A stretch of DNA of 24,613 nt from Alkalihalobacillus alcalophilus ATCC 27647 = CGMCC 1.3604 (lineage in GTDB: Bacteria > Bacillota > Bacilli > Bacillales > Bacillaceae_D), in assembly GCF_000292245.2 (NCBI RefSeq), contig NZ_ALPT02000063.1:1-24613 (forward strand), in the 5' to 3' direction. This document shows, one piece after another, positions 7,735-15,359 of this stretch (within the stretch, counting starts at the first letter, position 1; every line of letters starts with the position of its first letter). The position numbers and the translations under genes were made by a program. The notes under the pieces were generated by a model. The model was not told the origin of the DNA, made no database searches, and was given only the letters and a program-made list of their open reading frames with translations.

Positions 7735-7941
7735 CTACTGATTTTCCTTTGTATCTTTCTCTTTATTCACTTCTGTTGATGAACTGTCATCAGACATAAT
7801 ACTGTTAGCTGAACGTTTGAATTCAGATAAAGTTTGTCCGAACGCCGCCCCGATTTCTGGTAACTTTTTAGGCCCAAAGATAATTAATGTAATCACTAAA
7901 ATAATTATTAAACCCGGTATTCCGATATTAGGAATCCCCAT
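7735..7941 (-). CDS. tatA: Twin-arginine translocase subunit TatA
   Basis: This 68-residue protein has one N-terminal membrane helix (about residues 8-22), the conserved hinge FGPKKLPE, then an amphipathic helix (IGAAFGQTLSEFKRS) and a charged tail. TatA oligomers form the transport-active site after TatC binds a folded substrate. The pattern fits the TatA/TatE class used in two-component Tat systems of Gram-positive bacteria, where no TatB is needed. It lies 16 bases after the GMC oxidoreductase gene and 30 bases before tatC. Confidence 0.96.
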   Translation of the reverse strand: MGIPNIGIPGLIIILVITLIIFGPKKLPEIGAAFGQTLSEFKRSANSIMSDDSSSTEVNKEKDTKENQ

Positions 7942-7957
7942 CTTATTTCCTCCTTTT

Positions 7958-9673
7958 TTAAACTAAGTTTCCGCCTTCTTCACGGTATTTCAACATTCCC
8001 TCCACTGCACGATAGGCCAGTGCACCAACGGTCCCTGTTGGATTATACCCACTATTATGTGCAAAAGCGGATGCTCCTACTACAAAGACATTTTCTGCAT
8101 CCCACATTTGCAAATAATTATTGACCGCTGATGTACCCGGATCATCCCCCATAATAACCCCTCCTGTATTATGGGTCGTTTGATAAGGGACGATATCATA
8201 GTTTTCTAAATTCGATCTTTCAGAAATTTGGGATGCTCCCATCTCCAGCATAATTTCATCCAATCTTTCACCAATATAATGATAAAGATTACGATCTTGC
8301 TCCGTGAAGTTATATGTCATCCGTAATAACGGCAATCCATATGCATCCTTATATGTCGGATCTAAGTCTAAATAATTTTCTCGAACAGGCATCGAGGCTC
8401 CTTGTGCAGAAATACTAATCGACCTCGTGTAATAATTAATCGATAATTCTTTAAACTCACTGCCCCAGCTACGAGTCCCTGCAGGAACATTGTTAGAAGC
8501 AATTGGCCTTGCTCCTGTTTGCGTACAGGCAATGTTTCCGCCATGAATAAAATCCAAATCGGCATGGTCAAAATTATCACCATTAAAATCATCAATACTA
8601 GCTCCTAATGCACCAGCTCCCATGAAGGTATTAAATCTTTCTTCATCAAAGAAACCAGTTACACCAGGCAATAATTGATAACAATAATTTTTTCCTATCA
8701 CTCCTGCTCCTGTTTCTGGATTATAAGGGCTTCCTAAATTTGAAGTAAGCAGCAATCTTGTATTCGTCATCACATACCCCGACAATATAACGATATCTGC
8801 CGGTTGAATAAATTCTTCTTTCGTTTTGACATCAATGTATCGAACCCCTGTTGCCTTCCCACCCTCATGGATAACCTCTGTCACATTAGCAAAATGGCGC
8901 AACTCAAAATTTCCTGTCTCTTTAGCAAAAGGAATGACCGCTACTGTTGGATCCCCTTTTGCTCCATACTCACAGCCAAATCGTTCACAATAACCGCAAT
9001 ATTGGCAAGCAGACAAAGTAGCCCCATATTGGTTCTCATACGTTTGACTCATATTCGATGACGGTACATGGAATGGGTGATAGCCTAAATTTTCGGTCGC
9101 CTGTTTAAATTTCGCTGTAATCGGCGTTTCTTTCATCGGAGGATTTGGATACTCATTCTTTCTTTCTGGACCTAGAGGATTTGCTTCACCACTAATACCT
9201 GCCGCCTTTTCAAATTCATAAAAATACGGTTCAAGCTCATCATAGGTAATGCCCCAATCCTGGAGCTGTAAATTTAATTGATTGATTTTCTCTTCCCCAT
9301 ATTTTTCAATCGTTTGGGTACGAATTTGAAAATCATAGGGCAAAAATCGATATGTCTGCCCATTCCAGTGAACACCTGAACCACCTGAACCTTCCCCTAA
9401 TAGGAAGGAACCCATTTGGCGCATTGGCAGGGCTCGTTCATTTAAATGATGTCTAAAGGTGATCGTTTCCTTTGATAAGTCTTGCATTAAATCATAACGA
9501 ATCGCATAACGTAGCTCATCATGAACAACGTAATAATCTTTTAATCCTCTTTCCTTTCCTCTTTCTAAACCGACCACTTCTACTCCGGCTTTCGCTAACT
9601 CAGCAGCAATAATACTACCTGTCCAACCCATCCCAACAATAACTGCCTCTTTTTTCGGTAACTCTGTCGCCAT
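7958..9673 (-). CDS. GMC-family FAD oxidoreductase (gluconate 2-dehydrogenase large subunit-like)
   Basis: This 571-residue flavoprotein has the Rossmann FAD motif VGMGWTGS with glycines at 14, 16 and 19, and the family signature around GEGSGGSGVHWNG (93-105). The C-terminal active-site pair is H501 (TTHNTGG) and N544 (GYNPTGTVGAL). A four-cysteine cluster at 223, 226, 229 and 234 (CQYCGYC then GC) is found in membrane GMC dehydrogenases and may hold a metal or Fe-S centre. It has no signal peptide, so it probably crosses the membrane folded together with the Tat-signal subunit encoded 24 bases upstream. The substrate (sugar acid, sugar or alcohol) cannot be read from sequence. The usual cytochrome c subunit gene is not present. 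Confidence 0.92.
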   Translation of the reverse strand: MATELPKKEAVIVGMGWTGSIIAAELAKAGVEVVGLERGKERGLKDYYVVHDELRYAIRYDLMQDLSKETITFRHHLNERALPMRQMGSFLLGEGSGGSGVHWNGQTYRFLPYDFQIRTQTIEKYGEEKINQLNLQLQDWGITYDELEPYFYEFEKAAGISGEANPLGPERKNEYPNPPMKETPITAKFKQATENLGYHPFHVPSSNMSQTYENQYGATLSACQYCGYCERFGCEYGAKGDPTVAVIPFAKETGNFELRHFANVTEVIHEGGKATGVRYIDVKTKEEFIQPADIVILSGYVMTNTRLLLTSNLGSPYNPETGAGVIGKNYCYQLLPGVTGFFDEERFNTFMGAGALGASIDDFNGDNFDHADLDFIHGGNIACTQTGARPIASNNVPAGTRSWGSEFKELSINYYTRSISISAQGASMPVRENYLDLDPTYKDAYGLPLLRMTYNFTEQDRNLYHYIGERLDEIMLEMGASQISERSNLENYDIVPYQTTHNTGGVIMGDDPGTSAVNNYLQMWDAENVFVVGASAFAHNSGYNPTGTVGALAYRAVEGMLKYREEGGNLV

Positions 9674-9697
9674 TTACTAAAGCCTCCTCTAACTTAA

Positions 9698-10468
9698 TTA
9701 ATGATGGTCTGTATAATTACGCAAACTGTTAGGTTCAATCTCAATAAACTGTTCCGATTCAATTTGATTTAAAAAGCTCATTTGATGACCTGGGAATCCC
9801 TTCATTCTCCACCCTTGCATATTCTTATTTCCACCATAGGCTGGATCGGCATATACACCTTCTAGTGTCGCTGCCCTAAGCAATCTAAAAAATGTGGTTG
9901 AAGTGACACCATGCATTTCCACTTCTCCATCTGCAAACTGACTCAGCACCTCATCTTTTTGTTCATCATCTAATTCAACAAATTTAGCACCTTCGTAATG
10001 GTCGCTACTATATTTTTCAATCGCTGTTATCCCTTCATCAAAAACCTCATGTCTCAACAAAGCAGTTTGATACCCTTGGAACTCTGAACCTGGGTAAAAC
10101 GGACCTTGCATATATTCTTTGGCATTATATCCCCATGCTCCAGCAAGCTGATGGTCAATAAAAAAGGGAACGCCTAAGCTAATCGCCCCTGGCCCATTTT
10201 GATCTTCTGGAAAAATGCGTTCACAAGCGGCTTCAAGTACAGCAAACCTTTCCATGTTTGAAAAATAAAGAGGGGCTTGCTGAAAATTAATAACCTTCCC
10301 TGTTTGAGCACCACCCGTTTCAGGGTTGACTGCTTGCTCGCCAGTCCTTGTATTAGCACCAATTAATCCACCAATAACTCCACCACCGACTAAACCTCCC
10401 GCAACTAATCCTGAATTGCGAATAAATCGTCTCCTTGACATCGTTGATTTCGGTTCTTTCTCTTCCAA
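9698..10468 (-). CDS. Gluconate 2-dehydrogenase subunit 3 family protein with Tat signal
   Basis: This 256-residue protein begins at a TTG codon (10466-10468) with GGAAGGAG before it. The twin-arginine motif SRRRFIR lies at 11-17, followed by a glycine-rich hydrophobic stretch (GLVAGGLVGGGVIGGLIGA). The mature part resembles the small subunit of membrane gluconate 2-dehydrogenase (Gluconate_2-dh3), a partner that carries the flavoprotein through the Tat pathway. A segment near 80-95 (LEAACERIFPED) is typical of the family. It is the first gene of the operon with GMC oxidoreductase, tatA and tatC. Translation from ATG at residue 10 is possible but would still leave the twin arginines. Confidence 0.9.
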   Translation of the reverse strand: MEEKEPKSTMSRRRFIRNSGLVAGGLVGGGVIGGLIGANTRTGEQAVNPETGGAQTGKVINFQQAPLYFSNMERFAVLEAACERIFPEDQNGPGAISLGVPFFIDHQLAGAWGYNAKEYMQGPFYPGSEFQGYQTALLRHEVFDEGITAIEKYSSDHYEGAKFVELDDEQKDEVLSQFADGEVEMHGVTSTTFFRLLRAATLEGVYADPAYGGNKNMQGWRMKGFPGHQMSFLNQIESEQFIEIEPNSLRNYTDHH

Positions 10469-10572
10469 ATTTAATCACTCCTTCCAGTAAATAAATGTAT
10501 GACTTGTTTTCAATCTCCCCTATATTTGGCATTTTATGTAGATATTAAATTTCTATATTTTTCCACAACTAA

Positions 10573-10611
10573 AAAAGTGTACGAAAAGAGATTTCCTTCT
10601 CGTACACTTTT
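10573..10611. terminator. Second, bidirectional-looking terminator
   Basis: AAAAGTGTACGA pairs with TCGTACACTTTT, with further pairing inside after one mismatch. On the minus strand TTTTTT follows; on the plus strand TTTTAATTTT follows. It backs up the terminator at 10721-10759. Confidence 0.75.
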
Positions 10612-10720
10612 AATTTTGAGGCTACTTTCCTTCACCAAATTCAAAACCTAAGCAGCTTTCTTTTTTAATGATAAGTTTGTATCCATCTCAAGCTTGGCGA
10701 TACTTTCGAAACATGTAAAA

Positions 10721-10759
10721 GAAGCTACTGATAAGGCACTTAGCCTCACCAGTAACTTC
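10721..10759 (-). terminator. Terminator of the molybdopterin oxidoreductase gene
   Basis: The minus-strand transcript forms a 17-bp stem with four G-U pairs (GAAGTTACTGGTGAGGC with GCCTTATCAGTAGCTTC), a 5-base loop and a TTTTA tail. Confidence 0.85.
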
Positions 10760-10773
10760 CATAAAAATTATCC

Positions 10774-13131
10774 TTATTCAGCTGTCATTTCTAAGTCATC
10801 TACTTTTTTCTCTAAATATTGAATATCTTTACGGGCATTGAACCGTTCCGCTTTTTCTAATTTAACAGCGACATTATAGCTTGGGATTTTAGCAAGTTTC
10901 TCATAAACCCCTTTTGGTAATAGGAAGTTTCCTTCTGGGAAGTGAACTTCTAAGTTGCCACGGGCAATATCAACAAAACGAGCTTTACCAGTAAATACAC
11001 CATGCTGATTGTAAACAACGACTAATTCACGCTCTGTGATGCTTAAATCTTTTGCATCCTCTGCATTTAATAAAACATCATAACGCTCGGCATCATTAAA
11101 ACCATCTTTTTCACTATAAACCATTGAATTGAATTGCTTTCCACGTCTCGTTGTTACATAAAAATCACCGGATACTTTATTTAAGTTAGGAATATCAACC
11201 GGGATTAACGTTCCTTTTCCATCTGGAGTTGGGCAAATCCCATCCTCACATAACCAAGCACCACCCCATTGGAAAACGTCCCCTTGTTTTTTCAAATGTT
11301 GAACGCCCTCATAATTTGGGTTTGCTTTCGCCATTTCATCGCGGATCGCTTGGCCATCCTTAAAGTCGACTAAATGGGCTGATTCTGGTTTTACCCGCTT
11401 CGCTAAGTCGATATAAATTTTCCACTCTGAACGTGCTTCTTCAATTTCTTGCTTATTTCCCTCAATTTTTGGAGAGAAATAAACCATACGCTCTGTTGAA
11501 GTGGACGTTCCACCACCGTCTTGCTCATAACGTGTTTTCGCTGGTAACACGATGACCGCTTCTTTTGCATCGACAAGGGTAGACGTATTAAAAATAATGT
11601 CTTGATGGACACGGATTTCGAGTTCTGAAAGAGCTTTTTCAATAAACTTTGGATCAGGCATTGTTTCTAAGAAATTACCACCCGATAAATAATACATTTT
11701 CACTTTGCGCTCATGATCCTCCGGTAATAAACAGTTCTCTAGGGAAACACCTAAAACATCCCCTTGCCATTTAGGAAGCTCAAAATTCCACAGCTTTTCA
11801 ATCCGTTCAATATTTTTCTCATCAAAATCGCCACCAGGTAATACGAATGGGTCAGCTCCCATTTCTCCACTTCCTTGAACACTTGAGTGTCCACGAATTG
11901 GCATTACTCCTGTATGCTCACGCCCTAAGAAACCACGTAATTGAGCAAGATTCGCTACTTGTGAAATATTATCAGAAGCAAATGTATGCATGGTTAATCC
12001 TAAAGACCAAACAAAAATTCCTGATTTGCTCTTAGCAAGTAACAACGCCAGCTCCCCGATACGCTCTTTTGTTACACCAGAAGACTTGACGATTTCATCC
12101 CAAGATTGTTCGCTTACCTTTTGTTTTAATTCGTCATAACCATTGACATGCCTTTGAACAAAATCATGATCAATCGCTGAACCGTGCTCCTCTTCTTCCA
12201 TTTCAAACCAATGCTTCATAATTCCATGCATAAACGCAATATCGCCACCAATGTTTACTTGGTAGAAATCATCAGCCAGTTTTGTTCCAAATAACGCCGA
12301 TTCTCCAACTGATGGAATCCAATAGTTTTCCATAGCCGGCTCACGATATGGGTTAATACAAATAATTTTTGTCCCTTTTCGTTTAGCTGCATACATATAT
12401 TTTGTTGAAACAGGTTGGTTATTGGCTGCAACCGAACCCCAGAATACAATCACATCAGAGCCGATCCAATCTTTATAGTTACAGCTTGATGCTCCAATTC
12501 CAAGTGAGCGTTTTAATGCCGTTTTGGACGGAGAGTGACAAATTCTTGAGGCATTATCAATATTGTTCGTTCCAAGGAACCTCGATACTTTTGCTGCTAC
12601 ATAATAAGATTCATTCGTTATCCCTCTTGATGTTAAGAAAAAGCTATAATTTTTTGGGTCTAATTTTTTCATCTTATTAGCGATCATATCCATTGCTTCA
12701 TCCCAATCAATGCGAGAGAATTTACGCTCTCCAGGACGACGGATTAAAGGATATGGAATACGGCCTAACTCGCGGAGCTCCGCACTTGTATACTTTCTTA
12801 ATTCATCAATGTCCGCGTGAACGATTTCTTCTTTCATCGCTGGCATTGTATTTAAGCGTAGAACATTTAATCTTGTTGTACAAACATGTGGCCCTGCTAG
12901 CGTTTGGTCATAAAGTCCAGAAACACCTAGTGCACAGCCATCACACACTCCTTTTGTAATAATATTCTTTGCATAATTTAAGTTATCTTTATTATGCCAA
13001 ACGACCTTCATTGTTTCACGAATATGATGTGGTTTTACTTTCCCAAGACCAAATGGAACTTTACTAACCCATAAATCAGGTGCAAGGGTTTTCGGTAATT
13101 TAATTGGACCTGTATGTTTTGTTTTCCCCAT
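10774..13131 (-). CDS. FdhF/YdeP-like molybdopterin oxidoreductase (formate dehydrogenase alpha-like)
   Basis: This 785-residue molybdenum enzyme of the DMSO reductase superfamily resembles the YdeP group of formate dehydrogenase-like proteins. An N-terminal Fe-S region has GVCDGCALG (C63, C66) and HVC (C84), fewer evident ligands than the four cysteines of E. coli FdhF. ASRICHSPS places Cys198 where FdhF has selenocysteine, so it is a cysteine-type enzyme. Cofactor-binding segments include FWGSVAANNQP, MPIRGHSSVQG and the C-terminal molydop-binding domain near TTRRGKQFNSMVYSE. It is predicted cytoplasmic, with no Tat signal. It sits with an OFA transporter, DUF2294 and fdhD, which supports formate as substrate; this remains inference because YdeP-type enzymes are poorly characterised. 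Confidence 0.92.
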   Translation of the reverse strand: MGKTKHTGPIKLPKTLAPDLWVSKVPFGLGKVKPHHIRETMKVVWHNKDNLNYAKNIITKGVCDGCALGVSGLYDQTLAGPHVCTTRLNVLRLNTMPAMKEEIVHADIDELRKYTSAELRELGRIPYPLIRRPGERKFSRIDWDEAMDMIANKMKKLDPKNYSFFLTSRGITNESYYVAAKVSRFLGTNNIDNASRICHSPSKTALKRSLGIGASSCNYKDWIGSDVIVFWGSVAANNQPVSTKYMYAAKRKGTKIICINPYREPAMENYWIPSVGESALFGTKLADDFYQVNIGGDIAFMHGIMKHWFEMEEEEHGSAIDHDFVQRHVNGYDELKQKVSEQSWDEIVKSSGVTKERIGELALLLAKSKSGIFVWSLGLTMHTFASDNISQVANLAQLRGFLGREHTGVMPIRGHSSVQGSGEMGADPFVLPGGDFDEKNIERIEKLWNFELPKWQGDVLGVSLENCLLPEDHERKVKMYYLSGGNFLETMPDPKFIEKALSELEIRVHQDIIFNTSTLVDAKEAVIVLPAKTRYEQDGGGTSTSTERMVYFSPKIEGNKQEIEEARSEWKIYIDLAKRVKPESAHLVDFKDGQAIRDEMAKANPNYEGVQHLKKQGDVFQWGGAWLCEDGICPTPDGKGTLIPVDIPNLNKVSGDFYVTTRRGKQFNSMVYSEKDGFNDAERYDVLLNAEDAKDLSITERELVVVYNQHGVFTGKARFVDIARGNLEVHFPEGNFLLPKGVYEKLAKIPSYNVAVKLEKAERFNARKDIQYLEKKVDDLEMTAE

Positions 13132-13146
13132 AACGAATCACTCCTC

Positions 13147-13186
13147 AAAAAAATCTACTTAATACAAGCATATGATCGCTCGTATT
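13147..13186 (-). promoter_or_regulatory. Hairpin plus T-tract just before the oxidoreductase ribosome site
   Basis: On the minus strand AATACGAGC pairs with GCTTGTATT (13161-13186), then six bases, then seven T (13147-13153), then GAGGAG of the ribosome site. The gap between stem and T-tract makes it a weaker terminator, but the placement suggests leader control. Confidence 0.4.
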
Positions 13187-13221
13187 CATAATGTACTGGC
13201 CTAGACGCCTACATAGACAAA

Positions 13222-13275
13222 AAACCACCGTTCAACTAATAAAACAAACGAGCCTTAGTAGATAAACGATGGTTT
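13222..13275 (-). terminator. Terminator after the DUF2294 gene
   Basis: AAACCATCGTT pairs with AACGGTGGTTT (11 bp, one G-U), with inner pairing ACTAA/TTAGT, followed by a T-run on the minus strand. It separates the transporter-DUF2294 transcript from the oxidoreductase gene, or acts in that gene's leader. Confidence 0.8.
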
Positions 13276-13283
13276 AGCCTTTT

Positions 13284-13297
13284 GCAGGAGCGCTACC
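13284..13297 (-). repeat. Block shared with the OFA transporter leader
   Basis: On the plus strand, GCAGGAGCGCTAC (13284-13296) matches GCAGGGAACGCTAC at 15089-15102 apart from one gap and one mismatch. Both blocks lie next to a terminator on the minus strand. This copy lacks the CCTGC partner that closes the other structure. Confidence 0.45.
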
Positions 13298-13314
13298 AAG
13301 TGCCCGAACCAATT

Positions 13315-13680
13315 TTATTTTTTATTGTTGAACTTCTCTTCAATATTTTCATCAAAGACAAAGATAGACATTCCAAAGTCACGTTCAATATCAATATCAA
13401 CAAAGAGATCGACTAAGTTACTTTGTAATAACTCTTCCATTTCATACGGTCGATTTTTCCGATACATATCTTTGACCATCTCTGTTCTAGCCGCTCGAAG
13501 CATTTGTTTACCTTCATCTGCGGATGCAATAAACTTCTCCACAGGTGAAAGATTTCCCTCCATTTCACAGATCGCCCAATGTTTACAGAACGTTGTGTTT
13601 ATCTTACTCGGTCCTTTTCCCATATGTTTTTTACGAAAAGCACGAACAAGATTACTGAATTCAGCTTCGTATTTATTCAT
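13315..13680 (-). CDS. DUF2294 family protein
   Basis: This is a 121-residue soluble protein. It fits the DUF2294 family (N-terminal EFSNLVRAFRKKHMGKGPSKI, then TFCKHWAICEMEGNLSPVEKF and RTEMVKDMYR). The function is not known. It lies 50 bases after the OFA transporter stop and has a GAGGGTG ribosome site, so the two are probably co-transcribed; a terminator follows. Its position between a formate/oxalate-type transporter and a formate dehydrogenase-like enzyme suggests a role in formate metabolism or its control. That is an inference from context only. Confidence 0.85.
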   Translation of the reverse strand: MNKYEAEFSNLVRAFRKKHMGKGPSKINTTFCKHWAICEMEGNLSPVEKFIASADEGKQMLRAARTEMVKDMYRKNRPYEMEELLQSNLVDLFVDIDIERDFGMSIFVFDENIEEKFNNKK

Positions 13681-13730
13681 TATTCACCCTCGCTCAAAGA
13701 TTATAGCTCATTCAAACGTTCATCCAGTTA

Positions 13731-14987
13731 TTAGCTAGCCAACTGCTTTGAATTGTTCGCTTCTTTTAATTTCTTTATATCAATTCTTATCACAAGAGAA
13801 ACAATTAATGCAACTATAAACATGGCACCGAAAATGTAAAGTGTGCCCGCATAACTATCGGTTGTTTCACGAATCCAACTGGCAACTGTTGGACCAACAA
13901 GTCCTGCCGCTGCCCAAGCTGTTAAAATGTAGCCATGAATCGCTCCAAGTTGTTTCGTACCGAAAATATCCCCTATATATGCTGGGATCGAGGCAAATCC
14001 ACCACCATAACAAGTCATAATTAAAATTAAAATCACTTGAAACACGATTGCTGCTGTAATACTTGGTAAAATAAAGAATGCTCCAATTTGAATCGCAAAA
14101 AATGTCGTATAAACGGCCGGACGACCGATGTAATCAGAAACTGTAGCCCAACCAATACGACCAAGACCATTAAAGACACCCATAACTCCAACCATTGTAG
14201 CTGCCGCTGCTGCCGATAACCCCGCAAGCTCCTGAGCCATTGGTGAAGCAACCGCTAAAATCGCAATTCCACATGTTACGTTGATAAAAAGCATTACCCA
14301 CAAAAACCAAAAACGTCTTGTTTTTACAGCCTCATTTGCTGTTAACTGGGCAAGGTCAGGCTTCACATTTGTTCCCCCTGCTGCAAACTCGCTCATATAC
14401 CCTTCAGGTGGACGCTCTAAGTAAAGAGCCGCACAGATCATAATCGCAAAATAAACCGCACCTAATGTGTAAAAAGTCGATGAAATCCCAACTGAATCAA
14501 TTAACGATCCCATAATAGGACTTGCAATCATTGCGGCAAAACCAAATCCCATAATCGCAAGACCTGTAGCTAACCCACGACGGTCTGGGAACCACTTTAC
14601 TAAGGTTGATACTGGTGTAATATAACCAACACCTAAACCAATTCCCCCTAAAACCCCGTAACAGACATATAAGAGCCATAACGACTCTATCGCTGTTGCA
14701 AAACCAGATCCTATCATCCCTACTCCAAAGAAACTAGCTGATACAATCCCTGAGATTTTTGGACCATACTTCTCTACAAAATGACCCATAAATGCTGCTG
14801 AAAGACCTAAAAATAAGATAGCAATACTAAATGTTAAAGAAATAGAGCTCAATCCCCAACCGAACTGGTCATGTAGTGGGTTTGTAAAGACACTCCAAGC
14901 ATAAACGGAACCAATAGAAATATGGATACCGACCGCAGCTAAAGCAATCAGCCACCTATTCTTTGTCTTTTTCACATGTTCACTCAC
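13731..14987 (-). CDS. OFA-family MFS transporter (oxalate/formate antiporter type)
   Basis: This is a 12-TM major facilitator of 418 residues when started at GTG 14987. An upstream ATG at 15008 exists, but AGAGGAGG sits between the two, so GTG is preferred. The start HVKKTKNRWLIALAAVGIHISIGSVYAWSVF is typical of the oxalate/formate antiporter (OFA) group, as are the KWFPDRRGLATGLAIMGFG loop after helix 4 and the SDYIGRPAVY loop in the second half. OFA members exchange oxalate and formate or carry related small acids; E. coli YhjX is a pyruvate-linked member, so the substrate is open. The neighbouring formate dehydrogenase-like gene and fdhD favour formate. A structured leader with a terminator precedes it. 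Confidence 0.9.
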   Translation of the reverse strand: MSEHVKKTKNRWLIALAAVGIHISIGSVYAWSVFTNPLHDQFGWGLSSISLTFSIAILFLGLSAAFMGHFVEKYGPKISGIVSASFFGVGMIGSGFATAIESLWLLYVCYGVLGGIGLGVGYITPVSTLVKWFPDRRGLATGLAIMGFGFAAMIASPIMGSLIDSVGISSTFYTLGAVYFAIMICAALYLERPPEGYMSEFAAGGTNVKPDLAQLTANEAVKTRRFWFLWVMLFINVTCGIAILAVASPMAQELAGLSAAAAATMVGVMGVFNGLGRIGWATVSDYIGRPAVYTTFFAIQIGAFFILPSITAAIVFQVILILIMTCYGGGFASIPAYIGDIFGTKQLGAIHGYILTAWAAAGLVGPTVASWIRETTDSYAGTLYIFGAMFIVALIVSLVIRIDIKKLKEANNSKQLAS

Positions 14988-15016
14988 TCTTTTTCCTCCT
15001 CTTGTCATAATAAAAA

Positions 15017-15080
15017 AATCGTCGTCACTTTTAAAGAATATAGCTAAATAAGCTATAGATCCTTAAAAGTGGCGACGATT
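15017..15080 (-). terminator. Intrinsic terminator in the OFA transporter leader (attenuator)
   Basis: The arms AATCGTCG-CACTTTTAA pair over 18 positions with one mismatch (15063-15080 with 15017-15034), and seven T follow at 15011-15017 on the minus strand. There is no gene upstream on this strand for it to terminate (fdhD is divergent). It ends only about 10 bases before the AGAGGAGG ribosome site, so it should decide read-through into the transporter gene. Confidence 0.8.
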
Positions 15081-15083
15081 AGT

Positions 15084-15177
15084 TTTAAGCAGGGAACGCT
15101 ACTTAAATCCCAATAGAAATCGCTTTCAGTACGTAACGCTCAAGCCAGGCAACAGGGTCGCTATTCCTGCACTTAAA
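15084..15177 (-). promoter_or_regulatory. Candidate structured regulatory RNA (riboswitch-like aptamer) of the OFA transporter
   Basis: In the minus-strand transcript, TTTAA-gt-GCAGG closes against CCTGC-TTAAA, enclosing about 70 bases with conserved-looking purine-rich segments and repeated TAGCG/GAGCG/AAGCG words. It lies between a sigma-A promoter (15209-15237) and an intrinsic terminator (15017-15080). I do not recognise it as any riboswitch class I can recall (not T-box, SAM-I, TPP, ZTP, fluoride or ydaO). The ligand is unknown. Confidence 0.5.
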
Positions 15178-15208
15178 TGTTACAAATTTATGAATGCTTC
15201 TTCCCTAA

Positions 15209-15237
15209 ATCATAACTTGTTTTGTAACCATTTTCAA
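15209..15237 (-). promoter_or_regulatory. Sigma-A promoter of the OFA transporter leader
   Basis: On the minus strand: TTGAAA (15232-15237), 17-base spacer, TATGAT (15209-15214). The expected transcript start is near 15202, about 215 bases before the GTG start codon. Confidence 0.75.
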
Positions 15238-15294
15238 TATAATTTACGCTTTTTAATGAACTTTTATCAACTACTGCATTCGTTTTGATTCCAC

Positions 15295-15324
15295 TTGTCA
15301 CCATCAAAAGATTGTGTTTAGATA
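15295..15324 (+). promoter_or_regulatory. Probable fdhD promoter
   Basis: TTGTCA (15295-15300), 17-base spacer, TTAGAT (or TAGATA one base on). It lies about 35 bases before the fdhD start. With the transporter promoter it makes a compact divergent control region. Confidence 0.5.
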
Positions 15325-15359
15325 AAATCAATCATTTGAAAGGGAGTGGGTAGATTTAT

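Larger units (their letters stand above)
10469..10773. other. Intergenic region between the oxidoreductase gene and the Tat operon
   Basis: It holds two hairpins listed separately (10573-10611 and 10721-10759). Between them and the operon start is AT-rich sequence that should contain the operon promoter; no good -35/-10 pair was found. Confidence 0.5.

Noticed and set aside
6958..10468. Classical three-subunit gluconate 2-dehydrogenase
   Set aside because: Only the flavoprotein and small subunit are present; no cytochrome c gene with CxxCH motifs is found in the window.
13325..13738. Plus-strand 137-codon frame opposite the DUF2294 gene
   Set aside because: Low-complexity Ser/Ile-rich translation antisense to a recognisable family protein with a good ribosome site.
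15089..15170. The leader structure as part of the fdhD transcript on the plus strand
   Set aside because: The likely fdhD promoter (15295-15324) lies downstream of it, and the T-tailed terminator is oriented for the minus strand.
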